From NCBI RefSeq assembly GCF_002234675.1, contig NC_019879.2, positions 5,089,325-5,153,324 on the forward strand: a stretch of DNA of 64,000 nt, in the 5' to 3' direction. The notes under the pieces were generated by a model. The model made no database searches, had not been told where the DNA came from, and saw nothing but the letters and a program-made list of their open reading frames with translations. The translations under genes were made by a program, and so were the position numbers. This DNA is from Oryzias latipes (taxonomy: Eukaryota > Chordata > Actinopteri > Beloniformes > Adrianichthyidae). Below are positions 47,899 to 57,915 of the stretch, piece after piece (positions within the stretch are counted from its first letter, which is position 1; each line of letters starts with the position of its first letter).

Positions 47899-48009
47899 GT
47901 CAGGGTGGCCGAGCGGTCCAAGGCGCCAGACTCAAGATGTCACTTCTTCCCATTAGTTGGGACTTCTGGTCTCCGAGTGGAGGCGTGGGTTCGAATCCCA
48001 CTCCTGACA
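47899..48009 (+). tRNA. tRNA-Leu (anticodon CAA), with intron, second copy
   Basis: Second gene in the same direction, 126 bp after the first. The acceptor stem is GTCAGGG with CTCCTGAC, discriminator A at 48009. The anticodon CAA is at 47933-47935 and the intron at 47937-47963 is 27 nt with a sequence different from that of copy 1, apart from the shared end GGGAC. The exonic bodies differ at only a few sites, so both look functional. TTTT follows within ten bases. Confidence 0.95.
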
Positions 48010-48999
48010 CATGTTTTACGTATTGGGGAATACCTTTTGTTTCCCCCTCTCGGTTGTCCTTGTTAAAAGGATATATGTTAAAAAGTTTGCATGACACGGG
48101 CATTGTTTTCATAAGAAATCCTAACAGTGACAACAATGCGCTATTAAATTTATCCTACGAGGGGAAATTTATTTTTATGGCAAAAGAAGTATTTCAGATT
48201 AAGTCAAATTAAACACATTGATTCATAGACCCAAAACAAGGTCAACAATAATTGTCACTATTTTCCTTCACATTTTTAGATACAAAAAAAACAATAATAA
48301 ACGACTAAGGTTTTAACAAAGTGAAAATACTTTATTTTCTTTTATATTTTTGTTTTTGTAAAAATGATTTCAGTTGTGGAAGACTGGAACACATCGGTTT
48401 GAGGTTGTAATTTTCTCTCCCGCCAGCAGAGGGAGTGTGAGTACTCCCATCAGTGTCTGATCGACAATGGAGTTTGAGAAAAAGTTAACAATGGTTTAAA
48501 AAACAAAGGATCAAGAGGCCAAAAGCCACTTATTTAAACTCTAAAAGGCAGCTACAGAGGTAGATAAAATAAAATGTAAACTTTAGTACTATTTAAAGAC
48601 AGAAAATGTTGCAGCTTTCATTGAAAAAAGGAAAATATTCACCTTATGATACTAATTATAATCCATTTTATTTGAATTGAATAAATGCTGTACAGCAAGT
48701 TTCAAACTAAATGAACCTCAATGCAAATTTTTGTTACTAGTTATTATTACGTAGCTACTCATTTTAACTTTTATTCAGACAAAGTCCCAAATCTGTGGTT
48801 ATAGGTGAGAAAAAACAACAAACAGTACTATTCTGTCAGGAGGATGTAATTCTATATCTTGAGCATCCACAAAGTGGCAGAGGAGAGGAATAACTGCAGA
48901 AAAAAAACAACACACGACATGCGTGGTGCAAACAACATGGTGTTATGCTAATTTCTTTCTTGTCTCTTGATTTTATTCCAAATTTTAACCTGGTGATAG
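48010..48999. other. Intergenic, right of the tRNA pair
   Basis: AT-rich DNA without recognisable genes. A CTCF-like CCAGCAGAGGGAG is at 48423-48435. Confidence 0.5.
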
Positions 49000-49370
49000 G
49001 CTGATATGGAGGTAGCGGAGATGAAGATGTTGAGGTTCTCCTTAGGAGTGACCAGGTTAGACAGGATAAGGAACGAGTACATCAGAGGGACGGCTCATGT
49101 TGCCTGTGTTAGCGACAAAGTCAGAGAAGCCAGACTGAGATGGTTTGGACATGTTCAGAGGAGGGATAGTGGATATATTGGTAGAAGGATGTTGGAGATG
49201 GAGCTGCCTGGCAGGAGGGAAAGAGGACGGCCAAAGAGGAGATATATGGATGTCTTAACAGAGGACATGAAGTTGGCTAATGTTAGGGTAGAAGATGTTC
49301 ATGATAGAGTGAGGTGGAAAAGGATGATTCGCTGTGGGAAAGCCGAAAGAGAAAGAAGAAAGAACCTGGT
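49000..49370 (+). mobile_element. RTE-like LINE, C-terminal reverse transcriptase fragment
   Basis: The frame reads EVAEMKMLRFSLGVTRLDRI, RWFGHVQRRD and GRPKRRYMD, the standard carboxy end of RTE-group polyproteins in fish. The 5' part is missing. It is a dead fragment. Confidence 0.85.
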
Positions 49371-49599
49371 GATACATTTTCTTTCCAGATCTTATGTAAG
49401 AGCAAATATGGTTGAAAAAAACAAAAAAGTCCTGTTAGGCCACAAGTACGACAGATATTTAAAGATGCAACACGGATGTTTGTGTTCGGCATTGCTGTAT
49501 AAACACAACTTCATCCTGTATAGGTCTTAGTTCATGGCTTCTTGTTCTAAGTCTAAAGGACCACAGAGGTTTGGTGGCAGAACTACAGAAAAATGACTA

Positions 49600-50075
49600 T
49601 TGTTAATTAATTATGATATTGATCAATATTTTTGTGTCTTCCTGAGGGAGCATGTACAGGTCAAAGAGCAGAGGTCCAAGATACAAACCCTGAGGTATGC
49701 CACCAGGTATGGCAACTTTATAAGATTTGTGAACGCTAGGGTTACGATGTGCCTGGACTGTACCTGCTAATCCCACCCACTTAATCTGCCTGTCATGAAA
49801 GAGTTCATGGCACAGCAGATGTGTCAAACTCCAGTCCTACATGTTTTCCAACTAACCGGCCATTGTAGCTTTTCTTTAGCAAACCACACCTGATCCAGGT
49901 AATCAGCAGGGTCTCTGAAAAATTTAGCAGGATGCCGGCCCTCTAGGTTCTGAGTCTGACACCCCTGATCTACAGTATCCAAGGCTGCTCTCTGGTCAAG
50001 CAGGACTAAAACGGATGTTTTTCCTGAGTCACCGTTGACATGGATGCTGTTATAGTATTTTTCCAAGATTTGTGT
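49600..50075 (-). mobile_element. L2/Rex-like LINE reverse transcriptase fragment, split by an insertion
   Basis: Minus-strand pieces SGKTSVLVLLDQRAALDTVD (50040-49980 region) and GGIPQGLYLGPLLFDLYMLP (about 49710-49650) are consecutive reverse transcriptase motifs. They are separated by a 150-bp element at 49822-49972. Stops and substitutions show decay. Confidence 0.75.
49822..49972. mobile_element. Short TIR element inside the LINE fragment
   Basis: Left end GTGTCAAACTCCAGTCC and right end GAGTCTGACACCCC form an inverted repeat (GTGTCA-ACTC). It interrupts the reverse transcriptase of the host LINE between DTVD and the next motif, which fixes its limits. Typical of a very common teleost miniature element. 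Confidence 0.65.
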
Positions 50076-50370
50076 CTGTCCTATGATGACTTTTCAAATT
50101 CCGACTCAGGTCCCTTTCAGTTGTGGCCTTGGATAACTATTTGACAGATTTCATTCCGTTTTTAGACCATCAGCATGACACAGATGCAACGATGCAACCA
50201 TGAGAGAGTACAAGCCAGTGTTTTGTGTGCCGGTCCAAAGTCAGGGTAAATGCAGAGTGTTGGTGGTGCAACGAAAAACCAAAAGGTAAAAGAAATATGG
50301 AGAGAAGAAATCTGTGTTTGTCAAAAAGAGAAAAGGAAAGGCAGAAGTGTAGACCAGGAATTTTAAATAA

Positions 50371-50600
50371 CCCTTTTGCTATATTGTGGGGTCCAGATGA
50401 CCCCACCCTTACATTGACGTGTTATCCCTTGACAAAGGTGGATAAAGGTGGAAAGGATTTCATGTCTTGGACAGCAGTGAAGATCACAAATCATTGAAGA
50501 AAAAAGGTTCAATGCACTGTCTTGTGGGGTCCAGATGTGCCTCCAAGGCACATTAACGTTGGGAGTGGGGTCATCTGGACCCCACAAGACAGCAAAAGAG
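50371..50600. mobile_element. 230-bp palindromic element with GGGGTCCAGATGACCCC
   Basis: The left end CTTTTGCTATATTGTGGGG and the complement of the right end CTTTTGCTGTCTTGTGGGG are matching inverted repeats. Each arm contains the hairpin GTGGGGTC-CAGAT-GACCCCAC. A third partial copy of the motif is internal at about 50520-50540. No coding frame. Confidence 0.7.
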
Positions 50601-51380
50601 ATATAGGAGCTTTGACAGAGAAAACTAGAGAGTTGTCCGACATTATGAAACGAGGAAAGATGTGCATGAAAAGAGGAATGAAGTAGGAGTGAGTCTAAAG
50701 GTGTCACGGTTTTAGGTTCTTTGCCTTTATGTTCTAGTTGTTTTATGTTCGGGCCCGTTTGAGCTACTTCCTGTTTTATTTTGTAGCATTTCCTGTTTTG
50801 TTGTTGTCTCAAGTTTTACCTTTCCCCATCAGTCCTGAGTGTTTCCACCTGTGTCTTGTTCCCTTGTATATATTTAAGTCTTGTCTTTCCCTTCCTCCTG
50901 TGCTGGTCCATATTGTGCTGTTCCCTGGTTTCGAGCGTTGTGTATTTTCAAGTTTCGAGTTTCTAGCCTGCTAAGCAGTGGATTTTGGTTTGTAGTCATT
51001 TGTTATTATTAAAGCCCCGTTCCCCTGCAACCTCCTGCCTCCTCTCCTCTCTGCGCCTGGGTACTCCCTCTTCCTCTCCCCGTAACAAAAGGAGTGACCC
51101 CAAGAGCGAGGTTCCTCAAAAACTAAAAAAGGTTCTGGAGGTAAAAGGGAGTGTCAGATGTAGGGTGGTGAGCTGGAAGTTGGTGTGATGTTGTCAGTGG
51201 TTATGCACCGGAGGAAAAGGAGAAATTCTGGAGGGAGATGGCTGAGGAGATCAAGGGTTTCTTTGGAGGGAAGAGAGTGGTAATTGGAGTGTGCAGGTTA
51301 ATTGGACTTACAGTATGTGATGCGGATGAGGGAAACACAGAGGACAAGGAAGTGATGGGTAAGATTTGCATTTAGGACAG
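50601..51380 (+). mobile_element. RTE-like LINE, endonuclease fragment interrupted by an LTR
   Basis: Pieces ELSDIMKRGK (about 50625), KVLEVKGSVRCRVVSWKL (51130) and SGYAPEEKEKFWREMAEEIK followed by GKRVVIG (51195-51290) are successive parts of the RTE apurinic-type endonuclease. A solo LTR is inserted between the first two. The frame is broken. This is the 5' part; the C-terminal piece at 49.0 kb lies upstream, so they are not one colinear copy. Confidence 0.75.
50702..51087 (+). mobile_element. Solo LTR with 5-bp target duplication
   Basis: The 386-bp unit begins TGTCACGG and ends CCGTAACA, the TG...CA form with short inverted ends. AAAGG is present exactly on both sides (50697-50701 and 51088-51092). 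A TATA-type TATATATTTAAG near 50870 and an ATTAAAG signal near 51010 sit as expected in an LTR. No internal genes remain, so recombination between two LTRs removed them. Retrotransposon class not assigned. Confidence 0.85.
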
Positions 51381-51399
51381 GAAGGTTGAAGGACAGGTA

Positions 51400-51667
51400 T
51401 GCTGCAAATACAGAATCTTAAGAAAGTAAAATCATCCTTGTCCCAAGAAAAAATGTGTTAATTTCTGAAAAATAATCTCATCAAGAAAGTTTTTCAAAAG
51501 CAAAATCTCCTTGGTTTGAGAAAACATGTCTTAGTCACTAAGATATTGTCCTAAAATAATGATTCTTGATGGGCTATTTTTCTTACCCCAATGTGAAATT
51601 ATTTGGGCTTATTTAAAGATGGGGTAAGAATGTATTGCTTATTTCTAAGGGGGCTGTTTTTGCAGTG
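51400..51667. mobile_element. Miniature TIR element with CTGCAAA ends
   Basis: The left end GCTGCAAATACAGAATCTTA and the complement of the right end CACTGCAAAAACAGCCC form an inverted repeat. The phrase GAATCTTAAGAAAGTAAAA recurs at about 60027-60050, showing a second, partial copy there. No coding frame. Confidence 0.6.
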
Positions 51668-51669
51668 TA

Positions 51670-51897
51670 GAAAAAGTGGATGCATCAGAATGGAAAGGAG
51701 CGGATAGCTTGTGACCTGCCAATTGTAGCTTCTACATCACAAACGTTTTTCCAACGGCATTTTTCCATCTGCTCCTGATCCACAAGCAATATGAAGAAAT
51801 ACTCAGAAATGCAATTTTGATCTTAACATCCTTTATACGTGTCCTCCATCCTGAGAAAAAGAACACAGAAAACAGGATTTTAAGAGTCAGTCTCTAA
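51670..51897 (+). mobile_element. Non-autonomous TIR element, copy H
   Basis: Contains TTCTACATCACAAACG, AAATACTCAGAAATGCAATT and GTCCTCCATCCTGAGAAAAA in the same order as copy D. The left end adjoins another TIR element at 51400-51667. Confidence 0.6.
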
Positions 51898-52619
51898 AAA
51901 ATCAATCTGATTCCTTATGATTTCATTTACATTTTGATGTTAGAATTTCAGTTGAAAGTTCTGGTTGTGAACACCATGAAGGACTTTGGGAAGTGTTTGA
52001 TCACGGACGTCTGAACCAACATGCAGTAATAAATCAAAGAGCCAAATAATTTCAAGAAATATGACGCCTGGATTCATCATTTTCTCCAAAAGTCAGAAGT
52101 GACCCTGATTCTCAGCAAAGTTCTGACCTGCAGATACTTGACCTCATCTTTCAGCGCAGCTGATATCAAGAAGAAGGATATGGACCTTAATCTAATGTCT
52201 GCAGACATAACAGTGAAGAGAACTATAAACTCTGTTTAAAGCCAGAAAAACGGCTTATTACAATAACGTAATAAATGATTAATAAACTATTGAAAATGGT
52301 TAAATTGATTGATTTCTAATGATATTACTTCACTTGCTCCAAAAATTGATAAATTGATTAATTATTTTTTCCTAATGTAACATTATTTTGAAGATATTTT
52401 AATTTTTGATACTTGATAAAATTTTGCTGTGAAATTTTTTGAAACAGTTTTATTTCTATTTTTCTGACATAGTATTATTTTTTGATCTTATCAATGACTT
52501 TTATAAGTAACATAATCTGCATATATTTTGGATAACTGATCTGCATTTGCCATGTTGATTTCTAAAAGTTATTTTTTATTTGCAAAACAATTTAAGCAAT
52601 TCATCTTTGTCATGTACTT
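51898..52619. other. Intergenic, unassigned
   Basis: AT-rich DNA. I see no gene, and only weak resemblance to known repeat types. Confidence 0.5.
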
Positions 52620-52975
52620 TATTGATTTTTCAGGTTTTGGTAACTACAACGCCAATAAAGAGCTCTCAATTGAAATAAATAATGTCTTAATTGAAAGTGT
52701 TACAGAAATCAAATTTTTAGGGGTTTTCTGTCTGAGACTGATTTTATTACATGATGAATCATGTGATAAAATGGTTACGGTAGAACAGGGGTGGGATTAT
52801 ATAAGTTCGCTTCCTTCCACGCCCTTTCAAGCAATATTTATTAATTTGTCTAAATATCCTAAGTTTGATTCGTCATTGTATGAATGGATAACTGATAAAT
52901 GTATTGTTTTTCTGTATTATTCTTATTTGATTGCTTGAAATAAACCTTTTCAAATCAAATCAAATCAAATGTTGA
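52620..52975 (+). mobile_element. LINE 3' end with AAATC tail, copy 1
   Basis: A short reverse transcriptase remnant (IEINNVLIESVTEIKFLGV) is followed after a deletion by a 3' UTR: GGGGTGGGATTATATAAG, then TTGATTGCTTGAAATAAACC and a microsatellite tail of AAATC units at 52949-52969. The same 3' UTR in the other orientation is at 62955-63095. Confidence 0.75.
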
Positions 52976-54124
52976 CCTGTTTTGAACTGTATATGGAGAC
53001 TGTTTGTGACCAGATCCCGTCACCAGATCTGTTCCCATGAGCTGCATTTGCTGGAGAGGGCATTCCCCACTGTCCTCAAGCCCTCTCCAGCAGACCTGCG
53101 GAGCTGGACAAACAAGACCTGGGGTCCAGTCAATTTGTCTGGACAAATGTGGGGATTTGGGGCCACGGAAATCTATGCTGGGATAAGTGCTAATTGTTTG
53201 TGTGCCAAGTAACTCCCCTCAATCTTCTGCTCTCCCCAGTCACTCCATTCACCCTCGTCTTTGTCCGCCCCCTCTCAAACCTGACATGTCAGACCAGAAA
53301 AAAGTGACATAAACTAGACAAAAGTATTTTTTTTGACAGTTTTTTCCCCCCTAACTTTTTTTTATTTTTTATCGAGAGATTATGGGAGAAAGGACAAGGA
53401 GCAGATGGAGGTGGAGGGCTGAACCTCCCTCTCAGACGTCCAGCTCCTGGTCAACAATGAGCTGAAGTTACTTTGCTTAGCTACAAGTGGCTGAACCGAG
53501 TGGCTGGAGGCAGGCATCACCTCGGGCCGTGTCCCCTCCAGCCTCGTCAGGCCTCCATGCGCTCCCTTGGCATGCTGATCAGAGGATTAGGCCTCAGTGG
53601 CAATGTCAGGTCAAGAGCACGACACAGAAAGAGAGAGGCATGCAGGAAACATGAGGTACATGCTGGTTTCACACGCACCAACAGCCACAAAAGAGGGCAG
53701 CCAGACAATCACCACGAGGACCACACACTTGCTGCAACAGCCATGGTTCTTTTTTTTTATTAAGCATCAAGTTTTTTCTGATTCTGTTGCAATAAGTGTT
53801 ATTTTAGTTCCAAGTGTCAAGCATAAACATAAGGATAACAGATTTTGGAAAATCTTTTTGCTTAATCAAAACATTTGAATGAATCTGCTGTTTTCAGGAC
53901 CTAAGACTATAAAACTTGTGTCTTTTGGCTTAATCAGAGACATCCCCAACAAGTTTAGAAGTTAGACACAAATAATAAAATTGTTAATTTTGTCAGCAAG
54001 TTCTGATTTAGTTTAGGCTTTTGAAAAAGGTCTCCCTTTAAAAAAGGAGATTTTATCTTAGTGGGACTTCCTGGTAAAATAAAGGTTAAAATAAAGTAAA
54101 GGTAAAATAAAATAAAGGTTAAAC
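52976..54124. other. Intergenic, mixed composition
   Basis: The part at about 53000-53740 is GC-richer with 60-96 codon open frames of no recognisable family. A T-rich stretch follows at 53327-53380. At 54058-54122 a phrase GGACTTCCTGGTAAAATAAA and repeats of AAAATAAAGGT look like a LINE or SINE 3' terminus with an amplified tail. Confidence 0.45.
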
Positions 54125-54890
54125 AAAGCTGCGTGCACACTGGAAGCAATTTGCGCATCAGGGGCGTCAAGTTTCAATGTCAAGTCAATGCACAGATGCG
54201 ATTTGAGGTCCTGCGGCGCCATTTGGACTTTGGCCGCAATTCGAGCGGCGAATGCGGCAAGCTGCGTCAACCAATCAGGAACTCAGCTTTCGGCATGTGA
54301 CGTCTTCAGTGACTCGATCAGCGAGTTGAAAAAATTTTAAAATGGTCACTTGATGCAAGTATTTTTGTTCTGAACTTTTGTCCATTTTCTTAACGTGCTG
54401 GGGCCGAGGATTTGAGGAGACTGTCCCAGTTTCTGTTGGGCGAAGACGGGATACACCCTGGACAGCCTGGCACACGGCCCACAGAGCTGGAGCGACCGAG
54501 CTCGCTCCGAAAGCCAGCCGCCCGATATACAGCATAGTGAGTGATTGAGCACCCAGGGTCCAGACTCTGGGTCATGACTGCTGGCCCGTGGGTGGTTGGC
54601 TGCCCGGCAGAAGGAGAGCCACCGCAGCTGCTGTCTTAGTGGGCTTAATTGGATCCATGGGCTTATGGTGTCAGACTTACTTTCATTGAGACAATAATAA
54701 AAGATCACATAGGTTTTTTTTCCCCTTCCCCTCTGGGATAATGCGAGACAGAAATTCTTCAAACTGAGATGGTTGTCACATTCAAAACAGGCGTCACAAC
54801 TAGGCGCAGTTCCTGCAGTAAATGGAGGAATATTTCAGAGAGGCTGCAGACGCGAATTTGATGCTGGAATTGCGTCCGGTGTGAATTAGA
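54125..54890. mobile_element. Degraded TIR element
   Basis: Left GCTGCGTGCACACTGGAAGC and right GCGTCCGGTGTGAATTAG share an inverted core CACAC-GGA-GCAATT. The subterminal DNA is rich in GCG and TGCG. The middle contains a piece related to the tail of the second SINE family (GGGATACACCCTGGACAG). Boundaries are approximate. Confidence 0.45.
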
Positions 54891-55115
54891 CTTATTTTAG
54901 TCATCAGAATTCTTTAGTCTAGTTTTCGTCGACTAAATATTATAGGTCAAGTTTAACTTTTTTTTTTTCCTATATTCTAAAGTGATTGTTGGGCTTTTCG
55001 AAACAAGTTTAAGTCGTGTACTTTTGCCCAGTATACTCATGTATGACTTACAGTATATGTGATTTTTTAAAATGTGATTTATAAAAACCTTTTTCTGCGA
55101 TTTTCCCTCCAACAA

Positions 55116-55130
55116 CCAGCAGGGGGCACT
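55116..55130 (+). promoter_or_regulatory. CTCF-type core motif within a mobile element
   Basis: CCAGCAGGGGGCACT matches the vertebrate CTCF core consensus CCASYAGRKGGCRS at all but the last position. Confidence 0.45.
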
Positions 55131-55288
55131 GTAGGTGTTTGTATTAGTATTTGCTACTGACAACAACGCAGAAAAAGAAGCATCGGCTTTGCGGCACTGC
55201 TCAAAAGCGACACAGAGGATGGAGATTTCAAGAGATTTAGCAATTTGAAGTGATATAAAGAGTTTAGTTGACTTGTTAGCATGGTCTT

Positions 55289-55408
55289 GGGCGCCCGTGG
55301 TGCAGTGGTAGGGCGGTTGACCTCTGATTGGAAGATTGCATGTTTGACTGTAAAGCGCTTTGGGCTTTGAGGAAGGTAGGAAAGCGCTACATAAGTATAC
55401 GCCATTCA
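55289..55408 (+). mobile_element. tRNA-derived SINE, internally deleted copy
   Basis: Starts GGCGCCCGTGGTGCAGTGGT and jumps from GGAAGATTGCATG to GACTGTAAAGCGCTTTGGGC, lacking the central 110 bp present at 36171-36412. The tail AAGTATACGCCATTCAA is kept. Confidence 0.8.
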
Positions 55409-55760
55409 ATATTTATGCTGTAGTTATCTGAATAACTGTTCACATATTGTGCTAATATACGGGATTCCTCCTGTCTCATTAAGCTAAATAAACATCAATG
55501 TATTACGGTATTAATATGCACAGTTGTTTGTGAAGTTGTGTGTTTGTTCAGTCTGTTATTGTTATTTCTTCCATTATTATTTTTTGCCTTTTAAGATAAA
55601 ATGTTGACTCTTGGTCATGTATTTGTCAAATAAATTTCTCCCAAAAGTGCAACTTATATATGATTTTATTTTATTTTGTTCATTGTGCTTTTTTAAACAT
55701 TTTTTTTTTGGCATTTTGGCATACATACTCTGGAGCGACTTCTAGTCCATGGTACGTACA

Positions 55761-56810
55761 GTCAAGATTTGCTCTCAAAGGACCCACAAAAGGGGGGTTC
55801 TTATTGAATCTATTCACCATTTGTGTCATCCTAACATTTTCATTTACTTTTTTGATTGGTTGTGTTCCTCAACTGTAGTTCTTATTGGATTTTCACTCTA
55901 TTTAAATCTTGCCCCAACATTTTCCTCTTGTTTTCATTCGTCGACTAAAGTTTGAGTTATATTGCATCATTGACATTAAATTAGACTTTATATTAGGTTT
56001 TAATTTAGTTTTGGTCATGGAAAAAGACTCATTGAATCCTATTTTCTTCATTTCTTTGTCAACAAAACTTACACAGTTGTGTCTCTTTAAAAATACTTGG
56101 AAAACATTGAAAGGATCTTTCAAACTTGTATCTGTTATGAAACCTCTCTGTTAGACTGAGCCGTGTGTGTGGATGAAAAACACCTTCACACTAATCCTGC
56201 ATGCAAGGATGCTGTTGACAGACATTGATATGTTAGGGGTTGATACATTTACCCAGGTTTTTTAGTAAACTGAACAACTGCTATGCATGATGCCCTCACA
56301 TCTCAAGTTATATTTAAGACAGGAATCCAACACTAACTCCGGGCAGAAGAGTCCACCAAAGGATTTACTCGCTTAATTAAGGAACAACAAATAAAAAATG
56401 TGACTTTTCTGGAAAAAACTTCCCAGTTGTTCATTTATAGAACTCTAAATCCCTGAGTGAGAAAAGGCAGTTGTTGGGAGCTGAGTAATGATAATGCTAT
56501 TTCATTCAGCAAACTGATATCATGTCGTAAAGATGAGTTTGAGTGAAAACTTTCATGATTTTGATTCATATTTTTGCCATTTATTTTGGAGCAAGAATGT
56601 TTGGTTGGCACTCTAATATAGACAGGTAATCATACTGCAAACAGGGTTGCCTGGAAATATGGCAAAAACACTAATTTAAGAAGAAAATCAATACAAAGTA
56701 GTAAAACTATCTGTGATTTGTACTTGACAAGAAATCTTATAATAAGATGCCAAAATCTAGAAAAAAGGAAATCCACACAAACCTTTAAAAAGTGAAAAAA
56801 AGCTAACTGT
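55761..56810. other. Intergenic, unassigned
   Basis: AT-rich DNA. The stretch before 56810 (GGCAAAAACACTAATTTAAG, TTGACAAGAAATCTTATAAT) resembles the miniature element seen at 51400 and 60027. No genes. Confidence 0.45.
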
Positions 56811-56818
56811 CACCTAAC

Positions 56819-57510
56819 TAAAGGCCCGTACACACCGGGACGAATATTCGCCAGGCGTTATTCGCCAGCGTTTTTCGCCACGTTTTTTGTGTTCACACCC
56901 AGGCGATTTTCGCTGACGATGAGTGGAGTGAACATGCAATTTCATTCCCTGACATTAGATGGCGCTTAATGTAAAACAGAAATACTCCTGTACACAAGGT
57001 GGCGCTGCGCAACTTTACGCTTCTTAAAGTCGCTTTTCACTCAGAAGAAGAGAGCAAGTATTTACACGCTTGTCAGAATCAAACAAAGAAAACATGAATA
57101 TTTCAAGCATCAGTAGCTCCAACTGGTTCTTGGTTCGGGGATATTTTAGAATGTCCGTCATTATTGCTTCGCGGCTGTGTAGACGCTACTTGGCGTCTAT
57201 CTTCTTTGCTGCTATGTGTGCTCAGCAAGGCAGTTTTGTGTTTGAGCGCCCCCAAGTTGTGTTTTACTGTAACTTCAGAAGCTCCAGACACGTGAGCAAA
57301 AGCGCCATTCTCATTGGTCGAGTAGTTTTCGACGCGACGCGTCAAAAAAAAAAAACGAACCCGAGGCGTTTTTTTTTTTTGACGCTTTAACGCGTGGCGT
57401 TTTTTCGCGTCGGTGTGCACACTCACATTGGTGCCCTTTGTTTAGTCATGAGGCGTTAAACGTCGGCGAAAATCGCCGGCGAAATTCGTCCCGGTGTGAA
57501 CAGGCCTTTA
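56819..57510. mobile_element. 692-bp non-autonomous TIR element, hAT-like
   Basis: The ends TAAAGGCCCGTACACACCGG and the complement of the right end TAAAGGCCTGTTCACACCGG continue into GACGAAT, a 27-bp inverted repeat with two mismatches. Flanking octamers CACCTAAC (56811-56818) and CACCTCAA (57511-57518) could be a worn 8-bp target duplication, as in hAT elements. Both arms carry CGCC/GGCG clusters (TTTTTCGCC, GGCGAAAATCGCC). No transposase frame. Confidence 0.75.
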
Positions 57511-57689
57511 CACCTCAATAATAAGTATTCTTCTGCAAGTGCTAGGCAAATGGTTTATATTTTTTGAGTTTTATATACCTACTTGTGGTTTATTTTGATC
57601 ACGGTGATAAAAAGAAAATAGTGTAATAAGTAGAAATGACTCATTTTAGAATAAAATGTGAATACAATGAGAAAATGAGCTTGGTACTG

Positions 57690-57915
57690 GTTGGACCATC
57701 TTAATGAATCTAAAACAAAAAAAAGGCTCTTCCTGTTCTTCAATTTGTGACATCACAATGTGAGAACCCGCTCATTTTCGTGGGTCGGGAGGGGCTGTTA
57801 CTCATAGCGCAGGGTTTCAGAGGAATGCTTAAAGATGTGTGAATGGATTATAACACTACTTTGAAGTTGTTTTTTGGGAGGAACGAATATTATTAAATCG
57901 GTAAAAGCTCTAGGA
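57690..57915. repeat. Interspersed repeat, shared with 62715-62960
   Basis: TGTGAATGGATTATAACACTACTTT and AGCTCTAGG align in order with GTGAACGGATCAAAATGCCGC and AGCTCTTTT in the 62.7-kb stretch. Left part TTGTGACATCACAATG with AACCCGCTCATTT is also repeat-like. Class unknown. Confidence 0.4.

Larger units (their letters stand above)
55001..55760. mobile_element. Longer relative of the 23.4-kb TIR element, with nested SINE
   Basis: The last 140 bp (TGTCAAATAAATTTC, GTGCAACTTATATATG, CTCTGGAGCGACTTCTAGTC) match the right arm of 23418-24016, and the left part keeps AAGTCG and ATGTGATTTTTTAAAATG. A SINE is inserted at 55289-55408. A canonical CTCF-core match lies at 55116-55130. Confidence 0.6.

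Noticed and set aside
47581..48136. Minus-strand ORFs across the tRNA genes
   Set aside because: Shadow frames of the tRNA genes.
53473..53763. 96-codon ORF in the intergenic part
   Set aside because: No family likeness, and the composition fits repeat or chance sequence.
57070..57426. 106-107 codon ORFs on both strands at 57.1-57.4 kb
   Set aside because: They lie inside the 692-bp TIR element and show no transposase motif.
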